A stretch of 12,412 nt of DNA. It comes from GH45 sp965370965. GTDB taxonomy: Bacteria > Bacteroidota > Bacteroidia > Bacteroidales > SZUA-534. Under the pieces are notes generated by a model that ran no database searches, was not told the DNA's origin, and saw only the letters and a list, made by a program, of their open reading frames with translations. The position numbers and the translations under genes were made by a program. Every line of letters begins with the position of its first letter. Within the stretch, counting starts at the first letter, position 1. Below are positions 1 through 6,850 of the stretch, in pieces. Location: contig CBDUWQ010000106.1 of assembly GCA_965370965.1 (NCBI GenBank), positions 1-12,412 on the forward strand. The letters are read 5' to 3'.

Positions 1-384
1 CTATGCAACAAGTTTATTATGCAAGTCTTCGTAAACAACCTTGTGAAACTTGACAGTTAGATGATGTTTTATTGAATAGAATATGAAGGTTCGTGTTTTT
101 CAATAACGGGGCTTGAAATAACTTTTGTGTTGTTTACTTTATTAGCCCATTTTGAAATCTGCTCATACGAGTCAAAAAAGAAATCAATAATACTTAATAA
201 AAAAAGTGCACTCTTTACTACCATGTTGACAAAATTATATGCTTTTTTTTAACGTGCAAATTGCATTTGATAAATGACATTATTTTTTACACAAAAGGGG
301 TATATATTGTTTATAAATATTTTATTTCAGACTTTGTTATCCGAATTTCATTTTTTGAAGGTGTACAATTAAATCAGTGAGACT

Positions 385-406
385 ATGATTTTGTAATCAA
401 AATCAT
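385..406. repeat. Perfect 9-bp inverted repeat
   Basis: ATGATTTTG (385-393) and CAAAATCAT (398-406) are perfect reverse complements around a 4-base TAAT loop. No T-run follows on either side, so a canonical intrinsic terminator is not supported. It opens the palindrome cluster that runs to about 630. Confidence 0.7.
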
Positions 407-414
407 CTAACCGA

Positions 415-450
415 ATTCTTGCCTGCCGAAACGGCAGTGCAGGCAGGAAT
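415..450. repeat. GC-rich palindromic repeat (TGCCTGC type)
   Basis: The arms 415-426 and 439-450 pair at 11 of 12 positions. A nested stem, CTGCCG (423-428) with CGGCAG (432-437) around AAA, is an alternative fold. Its GC content stands out from the surrounding DNA. Related CCTGCC/GGCAGG stems occur at 537-561 and a CCTGTC/GACAGG stem at 9704-9719, so this looks like a dispersed repeat family. Confidence 0.65.
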
Positions 451-470
451 CCCGAGCGTTGTTACTGAGA

Positions 471-494
471 CTTCGGCGTGAGCTCAGTCGAACG
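471..494. repeat. REP-like element around TGAGCTCA
   Basis: The segment contains the perfect 8-bp palindrome TGAGCTCA (479-486). It is flanked by TTCG and CGAA arms that can also pair. I recognise this CTTCGG...GTCGAACG layout as a common extragenic repeat in Bacteroidota-type genomes; that is recall, not a search. Confidence 0.5.
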
Positions 495-536
495 CATAGT
501 TGAAGTATAGCCGAAGGATCTCAAGGGTTATACCCG

Positions 537-561
537 CCTGCCAAGTTCAACGTTGGGCAGG
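537..561. repeat. CCTGCC/GGCAGG hairpin
   Basis: CCTGCC (537-542) pairs with GGCAGG (556-561). The stem can extend by AA/TT across a one-base bulge. It shares its core with the palindrome at 415-450, only about 90 bases away. Confidence 0.5.
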
Positions 562-566
562 ATCCT

Positions 567-630
567 CGCACCTTAGTGCGTATAGAAAATGAATTATTTC
601 ATTGAGATACCTCCACAGCTTGCTGCGAGG
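567..630. repeat. Three consecutive small hairpins
   Basis: Three dyads follow one another: CGCAC-CTTA-GTGCG (567-580), AATGAA-TTAT-TTCATT (588-603), and CCTC..CAGC-TT-GCTG..GAGG (610-630). None is followed by a clear T-run. Together with the elements at 385-561 they make an unusually dense series of foldable units in non-coding DNA. Confidence 0.55.
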
Positions 631-801
631 AGTTTCATTACTTACTTTTCCTATTACTTCTATAATTGAATATCTATATGCGATTTAAGATTTTTAATGC
701 ATTCAAATTATTAATAATACGAAGATTATTAATTTTACCATAAAATATAATACTTTGCGGCTTTGCGACAAATAGAAGTTTACAGAACCTCGTACCAACT
801 A

Positions 802-1890
802 CTATTCCACAATTATCTTTTTTGACAAACGCTGATTGCCAATACCTATTACCATTAAATAAATACCCCTTTTAACATTATTAGCCTTTAAATATATTGT
901 TTTATGGTTAATACCTTTAACGGCATTATTTATTTTACCGGAAAAAACCTGCCTGCCTGTCATATCTAGCAAACAGATATTTATAGAACTTATAGATTTT
1001 TGCAATTCAAACTCAACTTGCATTTCGGTGTTTGCAGGGTTAGGGTAAACCGATAGCGTATTATTTACAAATGTATGTTCGGTAATAGTAACAGGAGGTT
1101 CAATAATTCTTGCCGAATCTCTGTAATTAATCACAATTCCACCCGTATTATCAACTGTAATTTGTAAAATAGGTTCTTTTTGCCCTTTAGCCAACCATTT
1201 ATACTCGGTATAAATCCGGTTTAACGCATATCCGGTATCAGCAGAATCAATATAAGTGCTATCGTATTCGATAACATCCGATTTAACTCGCAAAACCTCA
1301 AATGTGCCAAAGGGTGTGGTTATTGTCCCCCAACCGTCAACTGTGTTTTTACGGGTTTTGTTTACTCCCAAATAGCCCATATTTGGAAGGTTATATTCAA
1401 AATTTGATGTCGATGAATCTACATTGTCATACTCCAAGGGAAACTTGTACCAAACATCAGGATTATCAAATTTAATTGGTAAAGGAAGCCCGTTAATTGT
1501 TGCTGCATATCCGGTATTGGCAAACTTACCTGCTGTGGAACTATAAAAAAAATAAACATCAGACAGCGCATATTCTGTAAAAGACAAATTGCTTAAATAC
1601 CTGTTGGCAAGATTTGAGTTAAAACTAAAGAAAAATTGATAGACAATAGGCGTTGACGATATGCTTACAAACGTATCAATGTTTTGCATAGTTGGTACAA
1701 GCCCCGTAAAATCCCATGTATAATCTTCTCCGGTTTCGGTATAATTTGCAAGGTTGGTATTTAAACTATAGCTAATTCTAACTGTATCGCCCTGAGTGGG
1801 CATATCAGAATTTTCAATAATAATTTGCCCTGCTAACATATAGTGCAAAACAGATATTACTGTAAGAAGAATAATTTTTTTGTATTTCAT
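802..1890 (-). CDS. Secreted protein with T9SS type A C-terminal sorting domain
   Basis: A 362-residue exported protein. Residues 1-21 form a signal peptide: basic MKYKK, a hydrophobic stretch, then a likely signal peptidase I site near LAG|Q. The C-terminal 80 or so residues (about 279-362) match the type IX sorting domain: LSVYPNPA at 280-286, a DMTGR turn at 309-313, a GIYLM strand near 342-346 and a lysine-rich end in KKIIVE. In this family the domain directs cargo across the outer membrane, where it is normally removed. The middle (22-278) appears to be beta-rich with many Asn, Thr and Tyr. I recognise no catalytic motif in it, so the substrate or role is unknown. The gene diverges from mrp, with 165 bases between the starts. 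The ATG at 1890 directly precedes the signal peptide, which supports this start. Confidence 0.85.
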   Translation of the reverse strand: MKYKKIILLTVISVLHYMLAGQIIIENSDMPTQGDTVRISYSLNTNLANYTETGEDYTWDFTGLVPTMQNIDTFVSISSTPIVYQFFFSFNSNLANRYLSNLSFTEYALSDVYFFYSSTAGKFANTGYAATINGLPLPIKFDNPDVWYKFPLEYDNVDSSTSNFEYNLPNMGYLGVNKTRKNTVDGWGTITTPFGTFEVLRVKSDVIEYDSTYIDSADTGYALNRIYTEYKWLAKGQKEPILQITVDNTGGIVINYRDSARIIEPPVTITEHTFVNNTLSVYPNPANTEMQVEFELQKSISSINICLLDMTGRQVFSGKINNAVKGINHKTIYLKANNVKRGIYLMVIGIGNQRLSKKIIVE

Positions 1891-2023
1891 ATTTAACCTT
1901 TTTTAAGAAAACGAAACTGCATCAGTAAAACAAAAATTGAAATAATTTGTATTTACAGCTACTAACTTAATAAAAATAGCACTATTTATGAATTAATTAT
2001 CACATAAAATTGGTTAAAACCAT

Positions 2024-2031
2024 TACTTTTG
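2024..2031 (+). promoter_or_regulatory. Bacteroidota -7 promoter element for mrp
   Basis: TACTTTTG fits the TAnnTTTG -7 consensus of the Bacteroidota primary sigma factor and ends 24 bases before the mrp ATG. I see no good TTTG/TTG -33 box at the usual 17-20 base spacing, so the promoter is likely but incomplete by consensus. Confidence 0.55.
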
Positions 2032-2055
2032 CAAACAAATTAAAAATATGTAATT

Positions 2056-3174
2056 ATGCCATATACATCAAAACAGGTATTTAATGCCTTACGAAAAGTG
2101 AATCATCCTGAAAAGAACAAAGATATTATTACTTTGGGTATGGTTCAGGAGTTAGAGATTAATGGAAACAACATAGCTTTTTCATTGGTTTTAAGTAAAA
2201 GCAACACCACAAATATTGCAAATTTAAAACAGGCATGCGTTGCAGTAATTGAGCAAGAGCTTGGCAACGAAGTTCAAATAAGGGGCAATATTAAAGCTGC
2301 AACCCTTAAGGAAGAGAAAGAGGCACATAAGCCATTGGCTAAGGTTAAAAATATAATTGCCATAGCATCGGGTAAAGGTGGCGTAGGTAAATCAACAGTG
2401 GCTTCAAACCTATCGGTTGCACTGGCAAATACAGGGGCAAAGGTTGGTTTGGTTGATGCCGATATTTTTGGACCATCGCTGCCTAAAATGTTTAACGTAG
2501 AAAATTCACGTCCTGAAATTACCAAACAAAATGGCACCGAAGTAATTACCCCCATCGAAAAATATGGAGTTAAAATGCTGTCGATAGGATTTTTTGTAAA
2601 CCCTGAAGATGCTTTGGTATGGCGCGGGCCAATGGCAACAAATGCGCTTAACCAGTTATTATTGCAAGGCGACTGGGGCGAGTTAGACTATCTGTTAATT
2701 GACCTGCCCCCTGGTACCAGTGACATACACCTTACCTTGGTACAGGCTGTTTCGGTTACAGGGGCTGTTATAGTAAGCACACCGCAAGATGTAGCTTTAG
2801 CCGATGCCATTAAGGGAATAAACATGTTTAAAGGTGAAAAAATTAATGTGCCTGTTTTAGGTTTGGTTGAAAACATGGCGTGGTTTACCCCTGAGGAACT
2901 GCCCAACAATAAATATTACATTTTTGGAAAAGGCGGATGCGAAGCCCTTGCTAAAAAAATGGATATTAAACTATTGTCTCAAATACCAATTGTACAAAGT
3001 ATTCGCGAAGGTAGCGACTCGGGCGTTCCGGTTGCAGCAAATTCCGATTCGGTGTTAGGAGCAATATTTGCCAAAATGGCACAAAATGTTATTCAAGCAA
3101 TTGATGAACGCAATAAGAACACACAGGCAACAAAAAAGGTTGAAATTGACCCCAATGCAAGTTGTGGGGTGTAA
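2056..3174 (+). CDS. mrp: Mrp/NBP35-family iron-sulfur cluster carrier ATPase
   Basis: A 372-residue cytoplasmic P-loop ATPase that, by family, binds and hands over Fe-S clusters to apoproteins. Residues 1 to about 85 form the N-terminal DUF59/MIP18-like domain. The deviant Walker A motif GKGGVGKST lies at 106-114, with its signature first lysine at 107. LVDADIFGPS at 132-141 and LLIDLPPGTSD at 213-223 are the switch and Walker B regions. The CxxC that joins two subunits through a cluster in enterobacterial Mrp/ApbC is absent: the equivalent stretch, after VENMAWF, reads TPEELPNNKYY (278-288). I recall the same replacement in other Bacteroidota Mrp proteins. Cysteines remain at 61, 295 and 370. 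The ATG at 2056 is the first after the -7 element; an earlier ATG at 2048 is followed at once by TAA. Length is normal for the family. Confidence 0.93.
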   Translation: MPYTSKQVFNALRKVNHPEKNKDIITLGMVQELEINGNNIAFSLVLSKSNTTNIANLKQACVAVIEQELGNEVQIRGNIKAATLKEEKEAHKPLAKVKNIIAIASGKGGVGKSTVASNLSVALANTGAKVGLVDADIFGPSLPKMFNVENSRPEITKQNGTEVITPIEKYGVKMLSIGFFVNPEDALVWRGPMATNALNQLLLQGDWGELDYLLIDLPPGTSDIHLTLVQAVSVTGAVIVSTPQDVALADAIKGINMFKGEKINVPVLGLVENMAWFTPEELPNNKYYIFGKGGCEALAKKMDIKLLSQIPIVQSIREGSDSGVPVAANSDSVLGAIFAKMAQNVIQAIDERNKNTQATKKVEIDPNASCGV

Positions 3175-3240
3175 TACTGTGAGTAGTGAGTAAGTAGTAC
3201 TGAGTAGTAAATAGTGGATAATAAGAATATGAGTCAGATA
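3175..3240 (+). repeat. Degenerate GAGTAGT-type tandem repeat
   Basis: Just after the mrp stop, bases 3179-3217 consist of imperfect copies of GTGAGTA/GTAGTA units (GAGTAGTGAGTAAGTAGTAC and on). It looks like low-complexity slippage sequence between genes. I see no hairpin or terminator in it. Confidence 0.5.
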
Positions 3241-3264
3241 TCTTTGCACTTATTACTAAATTTG
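3239..3264 (+). promoter_or_regulatory. Two candidate -7 elements for the 88-residue gene
   Basis: TATCTTTG (3239-3246) and TAAATTTG (3257-3264) both match TAnnTTTG exactly and lie 50 and 32 bases before the ATG at 3297. Neither has a convincing -33 box at the right distance. The gene therefore probably has its own promoter and is not read only from mrp. Confidence 0.45.
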
Positions 3265-3296
3265 TATATTACAATAAAAATAAAAACATAAAAAAC

Positions 3297-3563
3297 ATGG
3301 CTAAAATAAAAGAAATAAAAGACGAGGTTAACTATTTAACTTACGAAATAATTGATGATTGTAATACTTTTATGGCTTACAACCCAAGCAAAAAAGATAA
3401 GGCTGTAAAGTTGGTTGAAGAAGCCGTTGAGCTGAGAAATAAGCTAATAAAAAAAATAAACCACCCCGATGAGGTTTCAAATAAATATTTTAAAGATATA
3501 CGAAATCAGCTTATTGAAGGTGCCGATAAAATTTTTGAAAAACTAAGGAAATTGATAAAGTAA
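3297..3563 (+). CDS. Small lysine-rich helical protein of unknown function
   Basis: An 88-residue protein with no signal peptide, no membrane segment and no recognisable catalytic motif. It is rich in Lys, Glu, Ile and Asn, with a heptad-like spacing of hydrophobic residues in two stretches (roughly 1-45 and 50-88). This suggests an alpha-helical bundle or short coiled coil. A mid-chain KKINHPDEVSNKYF (53-66) breaks the helices. It has a single Cys at 22, so it is not the NifU-type scaffold sometimes expected near mrp. The ATG at 3297 follows an A-rich leader and two -7 elements, and codon use resembles the neighbouring genes. I take it as a real conserved-hypothetical type gene, but the function is unknown. 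Confidence 0.7.
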   Translation: MAKIKEIKDEVNYLTYEIIDDCNTFMAYNPSKKDKAVKLVEEAVELRNKLIKKINHPDEVSNKYFKDIRNQLIEGADKIFEKLRKLIK

Positions 3564-3584
3564 TATCAGTAATTTTTTATTATC

Positions 3585-3664
3585 AGTGAGGGCTTCGCTT
3601 ATCGGCAGAAAGTGAGAGAAAATCAAGATTAACATACTGTCCGTCAGAAATCGAAGCCCACACT
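3585..3664. repeat. Imperfect 16-bp inverted repeat between convergent genes
   Basis: The arms 3585-3600 and 3649-3664 pair at 14 of 16 positions, including the exact core GGGCTTCG/CGAAGCCC (3590-3597, 3652-3659). The loop is 48 bases. It lies in the 178-base gap between the convergent genes ending at 3563 and 3742. It could act as a two-way transcription barrier, or it could be the two ends of a small inserted element. No T-run follows either arm. Confidence 0.5.
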
Positions 3665-3741
3665 TTGCTAATTTAAGGGAATTGTAATTTTTCAAATAAA
3701 GTTGCACCCCCATTTTATACATTGATGCTTTCCTGCAAAAT

Positions 3742-4311
3742 CTATTTACCAAGCTCTTTTGCAGCTATATCCAACTGCTTATACCAATTTTTGCCATACT
3801 TTCGTATTAATGGCTCTTTTACAAATTTATACAATGGCACGCCAAGTTTTTCGCCAAGTACTCTGGCAGGCACACATAATTTATTTGTTTCGTAATTTAC
3901 GGCATCAAAATCGGCGTATTTTTTAATACGAATTGGGTATAAGTGGCACGAAAGGGGTTTTTGAAATTTTATCTCTTTTTCAATAAAAGCCTTTTCGATA
4001 GCACAAAAAATAATATCATTATCACTTTTATAAGTATAGGCACACTCTAAGTTGTTTACCAAAGGTGTTACTTTATCTCCGTCGGCATCAATTATCCATT
4101 TTCCCTGTTTTTTTACTGCCTTTTTGCCTTCAGTTGTCATGTATTTCTCAACAATTGGGTAAATCTCCTCAATTATTTTTGTCTCTTCATCATCAAGCGG
4201 AGCACCAGAATCTCCATCAACGCAGCATTCACCTTTGCATGAACCTAATTCGCATACAAATTTTTTTTCAAAAATATCAAGGCTTATCAAGGTATTTTCA
4301 ATTTGTAACAT
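3742..4311 (-). CDS. DUF3109-family cysteine-cluster protein
   Basis: A 189-residue protein from the ATG at 4311. It has eight cysteines in a family-like layout: C20, C25, C29 and C30 (CELGSCKGECC), then C90, C103, C122 (in LSCHLYPIRI) and C146. This pattern resembles the YkgJ/UPF0153 type of putative Fe-S or zinc-binding proteins; the biochemical role is unknown. There is no signal peptide, so it should be cytoplasmic. The frame extends 17 codons further to a TTG at 4362. I prefer 4311 because a well-formed promoter (-7 at 4332-4339) lies downstream of that TTG, so a transcript from it could not encode the longer form. It is divergent from the gene at 4409, with 97 bases between starts. Confidence 0.85.
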   Translation of the reverse strand: MLQIENTLISLDIFEKKFVCELGSCKGECCVDGDSGAPLDDEETKIIEEIYPIVEKYMTTEGKKAVKKQGKWIIDADGDKVTPLVNNLECAYTYKSDNDIIFCAIEKAFIEKEIKFQKPLSCHLYPIRIKKYADFDAVNYETNKLCVPARVLGEKLGVPLYKFVKEPLIRKYGKNWYKQLDIAAKELGK

Positions 4312-4331
4312 TCTGCTTTTATTTTGGGTTG

Positions 4332-4363
4332 CAAAAATAGAATAAAGTAATTTAGCGAACAAT
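4332..4363 (-). promoter_or_regulatory. Promoter of the DUF3109 gene
   Basis: On the minus strand, TATTTTTG (4339 down to 4332) matches TAnnTTTG exactly. ATTG (4363-4360) serves as a -33 box 20 bases upstream. The predicted transcript starts near 4328, giving a leader of roughly 17 bases to the ATG at 4311. This settles the start of that gene. Confidence 0.6.
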
Positions 4364-4371
4364 TGAATTTT

Positions 4372-4404
4372 ATTGTTTTTTATGAATTAACATAGTTACT
4401 TTTG
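4372..4404 (+). promoter_or_regulatory. Promoter of the FemAB/GNAT-like gene, start codon very close
   Basis: TACTTTTG (4397-4404) matches the -7 consensus, and ATTG (4372-4375) is a weak -33 box 21 bases upstream. The ATG at 4409 is only 4 bases after the -7 box, so the transcript should start at or next to the start codon. Confidence 0.5.
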
Positions 4405-4408
4405 CATA

Positions 4409-5293
4409 ATGACAATTACGTATCTAAAAAACAGCAAAATTGATAAAACCAAATGGGATAGTTGTGTTGACAACTCAACAAACAGCCTTATATATGGCAT
4501 GAGCTGGTATTTAGATATTGTTTGCGAAAACTGGGATGCATTAATACTTAACGATTATAAAGCCGTAATGCCATTGCCATGGAAAAGTAAATGGGGTGTT
4601 AAATATATTTACCATCCGTTTTTTACACAACAGCTTGGCGTTTTTTTTACCAAAGAATTAAAAATTGATACCAAACATTTTATTAATGCAATACCTAAAC
4701 ATTTTGTTAAGTACGAACTTTCACTAAACCATTATAACAGTAGTATTAGTGGCAAAACTAGTACAAAAATCAACTATTTGCTGTCGTTAAACAAACCCTA
4801 TAATAGTATTTTATTGGCATATGATGGAAAATGCAGACGTAATGTTAAATTAAGTAAAAAAGAGGATGTTGTTATAAGCACCAACGTTACTGTTGATGCT
4901 CTGTTAAATTTTAAAAGGGCAAATATGGAGCATAGCATTGCTGATAAACATTATATGGTTATTGGAAAACTGCTGCACTTTCTATCTGAAAATAAAATAG
5001 CCAAAATTGTTGGGGCTTTTAATACTGAAAACAAGTTGTTGGGGGTTGCTGCTTTTGTATTTTACAAAAAACGTATTATCTATCTTTTTTCGGTATCAAA
5101 CCCATTAGGTAAAAAAAAGAGGGTAATGTACCGAATAATGGATTATGTAATAGAAGAAAATTCAAACAAAAATATATTTTTAGATTTTGAGGGCTCAATG
5201 ATTGATGGAATTGCCCGTTTTTTTAAAGGTTTTGGAGCTGAAATTGAAACATATTTCAGGGTAAATAAAAGTCGTATCCCATTTATCGGATAA
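4409..5293 (+). CDS. FemAB/GNAT-like acyltransferase-fold protein
   Basis: A 294-residue cytoplasmic protein that I recognise as a Bacteroidota family usually labelled GNAT or hypothetical. The N-terminal half carries IYGMSWYLD (28-36), YKAVMPLPW (50-58) and FFTQQLGVF (71-79). The C-terminal half resembles a FemAB/GNAT domain: YDGKCRRNVKLSKK (138-151), strands GVAAFVFY and RIIYLFSVS (212-230), and LDFEGS...GIARFFKGFGA (258-277), a stretch typical of these folds near the acyl-donor site. Donor and acceptor are unknown; peptidoglycan or cell-surface modification is only a family-based guess. The conserved-looking residues begin soon after the ATG at 4409, which supports that start despite the near absence of a leader. 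A run of nine T residues follows the stop (5301-5309), but the hairpin before it is weak. Confidence 0.75.
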   Translation: MTITYLKNSKIDKTKWDSCVDNSTNSLIYGMSWYLDIVCENWDALILNDYKAVMPLPWKSKWGVKYIYHPFFTQQLGVFFTKELKIDTKHFINAIPKHFVKYELSLNHYNSSISGKTSTKINYLLSLNKPYNSILLAYDGKCRRNVKLSKKEDVVISTNVTVDALLNFKRANMEHSIADKHYMVIGKLLHFLSENKIAKIVGAFNTENKLLGVAAFVFYKKRIIYLFSVSNPLGKKKRVMYRIMDYVIEENSNKNIFLDFEGSMIDGIARFFKGFGAEIETYFRVNKSRIPFIG

Positions 5294-5350
5294 GCAGTAT
5301 TTTTTTTTTAGTACAAAACCAAACCATAAATACTATTTCGATGTTAAAAA

Positions 5351-5425
5351 AATATTCGTGAAAATTAGTGTAATTAGTGGGCAATAAATTTATTATTAAG
5401 GCACCTGTCTAAGTAGATTCGTGGA
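5351..5425 (+). repeat. Dispersed TTCGTGAAAATTAGTG-type intergenic repeat
   Basis: Bases 5354-5383 read as a series of related ATT(C/A)GTG units (TTCGTGAAAATTAGTG, then TAATTAGTGGG), and 5418-5425 adds ATTCGTGG. The 14-mer GTAATTAGTGGGCA (5370-5383) recurs exactly, inverted, at 9615-9628. A related CGTGAATTTGTGAAATTTTA lies at 7861-7880. I recall such strings as common in Bacteroidota intergenic DNA. It occupies the space directly before the phosphodiesterase gene. Confidence 0.55.
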
Positions 5426-5440
5426 TAAACTATTAAACAA

Positions 5441-6682
5441 ATGAAAAAAACTATAATACTATTATTGATAGGCTTGGGTGTTGTTTTATTGGCACAAGAT
5501 TTTCTAACTCATAAAAAAAAGTCGAAACCAACAGCAGCCCGCCCATATGTGATAATGCTATCGTTAGATGGATTCCGTTGGGATTATCAAAATAAGGCAA
5601 ACACACCGGTACTTGATTCAATAACAAAACATGGTGTTAAAGCCAAAGGTTTACAGCCCTGTTTCCCGTCAAAAACTTTTCCAAACCACTATACTATTGC
5701 CACAGGATTATATCCGAGTAACCATGGTATTATTTCAAACTCGTTTTATTCCAAACATTTAAAGCAGTATTACTCTATTGGTGACCGCAGTAAAGTTGAA
5801 AATGGCAGGTTTTACAAAGGCGAACCCATTTGGGTAACTGCCGAGGCACAGCGTGTTAAAACCGGCTCATATTTTTGGGTAGGTTCCGAGGCAAAAATAA
5901 AAGGATACAGACCTACCTATTGGAAAAGGTACAACCATAAATTTCCGTATGTACAAAGGGTTGATTCGATAATAAGTTGGTTAAAAAAACCATATGCAGA
6001 ACGCCCAAAACTAATTACTTGGTATTTGGATAAAGCCGACGGCATTGGCCATATTTACGGACCCGAAAGCGATGAGATTGTAAATGCAGTTTCAATGCTT
6101 GATAGTGTTATTGGCTACTTTTTAAAACAAGTTAAAACTCTGAACATTAAAGACTCGGTAAATTTTATAATTGTGTCTGACCATGGCATGAGCACTATTG
6201 ACACCAATAAATATGTTTTTTTAGATAATTATATTAAAACAAACTGGGTTGATACTATTTTAGGTACAAACCCTTTTATGCTGGTTTACCCTGAAAAAAA
6301 TTGCGCCGACTCAATTCTGAATAGTCTTGAAAATGTTAAGGGAATAAATGCATGGGCTAAAAATGATATCCCCGAAAGGTATTTTTTAAAACAGAGCAGC
6401 AGAGTACCCCAAATTGTAATAGTTGCCGATACCGGCTGGAATGTGCAAGTAAACTCAAACCGTAAATTGTACAATGGGGGAACCCATGGTTACGACAATA
6501 CCTTTACTGATATGGACGGAGTGTTTTATGCTATTGGACCAGAGTTTAAAGTGAATTATAAAGCCGGACAGCTTTATAACACCGACATATATAATTTAAT
6601 TGCCAAATTATTAAACATTAAACCCGCCCCTAATGATGGAAAAACGGAGCGGATTTTCCATGTATTAAAAAAAGTTGAATAG
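5441..6682 (+). CDS. Ectonucleotide pyrophosphatase/phosphodiesterase (NPP, alkaline phosphatase superfamily)
   Basis: A 413-residue enzyme expected to hydrolyse phosphodiester or pyrophosphate bonds of nucleotides or related esters outside the cytoplasm with two Zn ions. Residues 1-20 (MKKTIILLLIGLGVVLLAQD) form a signal peptide or membrane anchor; there is no lipobox Cys. The NPP active site is complete: D43 in SLDGFRWD, nucleophile T79 in PSKTFPNHYT, N82, D200 and H204 in DKADGIGHIYGP, D247 and H248 in VSDHGM, and H349 in GGTHGYDN. The spacing matches bacterial NPP enzymes, and the short bacterial length lacks the animal nuclease-like and somatomedin domains. Substrate preference cannot be read from the sequence. 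The ATG at 5441 directly precedes the hydrophobic segment. I see no good -7 box; the repeat at 5351-5425 fills the upstream space. Confidence 0.9.
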   Translation: MKKTIILLLIGLGVVLLAQDFLTHKKKSKPTAARPYVIMLSLDGFRWDYQNKANTPVLDSITKHGVKAKGLQPCFPSKTFPNHYTIATGLYPSNHGIISNSFYSKHLKQYYSIGDRSKVENGRFYKGEPIWVTAEAQRVKTGSYFWVGSEAKIKGYRPTYWKRYNHKFPYVQRVDSIISWLKKPYAERPKLITWYLDKADGIGHIYGPESDEIVNAVSMLDSVIGYFLKQVKTLNIKDSVNFIIVSDHGMSTIDTNKYVFLDNYIKTNWVDTILGTNPFMLVYPEKNCADSILNSLENVKGINAWAKNDIPERYFLKQSSRVPQIVIVADTGWNVQVNSNRKLYNGGTHGYDNTFTDMDGVFYAIGPEFKVNYKAGQLYNTDIYNLIAKLLNIKPAPNDGKTERIFHVLKKVE

Positions 6683-6726
6683 CTTTGTTATTGTAGTTTT
6701 TTTTAGGCGCTACTACATTTTTTAGT

Positions 6727-6841
6727 AATTGCCCATGTTGTATTTGGAACTTGGAGCGCCTGCTCTGAGTTAAGTGCGAAGTACTTATTAATTGTAAACC
6801 TTTGTGGATTTTTATGCTTTCTCAAAGTAAAGTGGGCAATT
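6727..6841. repeat. AATTGCCCA/TGGGCAATT inverted repeat spanning the convergent gap
   Basis: AATTGCCCA (6727-6735) and TGGGCAATT (6833-6841) are perfect 9-bp complements 97 bases apart. They almost fill the gap between the convergent genes ending at 6682 and 6851. The TGGGCA core also occurs in the repeats at 5370-5383 and 9615-9628. They could be ends of a small degenerate inserted element; there is no open frame inside. Confidence 0.4.
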
Positions 6842-6850
6842 CCTTATTTT

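Larger units (their letters stand above)
1..801. other. Gene-free stretch rich in short repeats
   Basis: I see no credible gene here. At the left edge a plus-strand frame is open from base 1 to a TAG at 58-60 and could be the tail of a gene outside the window, but 19 codons are too few to identify it. Bases 61-380 are AT-rich and unremarkable. Bases 385-630 are packed with short palindromes, listed separately. Near 752-771 lies a doubled CTTTGCG-type motif (CTTTGCGGCTTTGCG), a kind of short repeat I associate with Bacteroidota intergenic DNA. The minus-strand gene that follows ends at 802. Confidence 0.7.

Noticed and set aside
1..60. Plus-strand open frame from the window edge to a TAG at 58-60, possible tail of a gene
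   Set aside because: Only 19 codons, no recognisable motif, and other frames are equally short; it cannot be told from chance.
381..495. Possible tRNA or tRNA fragment because of stem-loops around TTGTAAT and TTCG
   Set aside because: There is no T-loop (GTTCGANTC) at the right distance, no acceptor stem and no CCA-side pairing.
3543..3752. 69-codon minus-strand frame in the convergent gap
   Set aside because: It overlaps the ends of both neighbouring genes, runs through the inverted repeat and shows no family features.
4312..4362. Longer DUF3109 start at a TTG codon, adding 17 residues
   Set aside because: The predicted promoter lies between this TTG and the ATG at 4311, and the family-like sequence starts at MLQIENTL.
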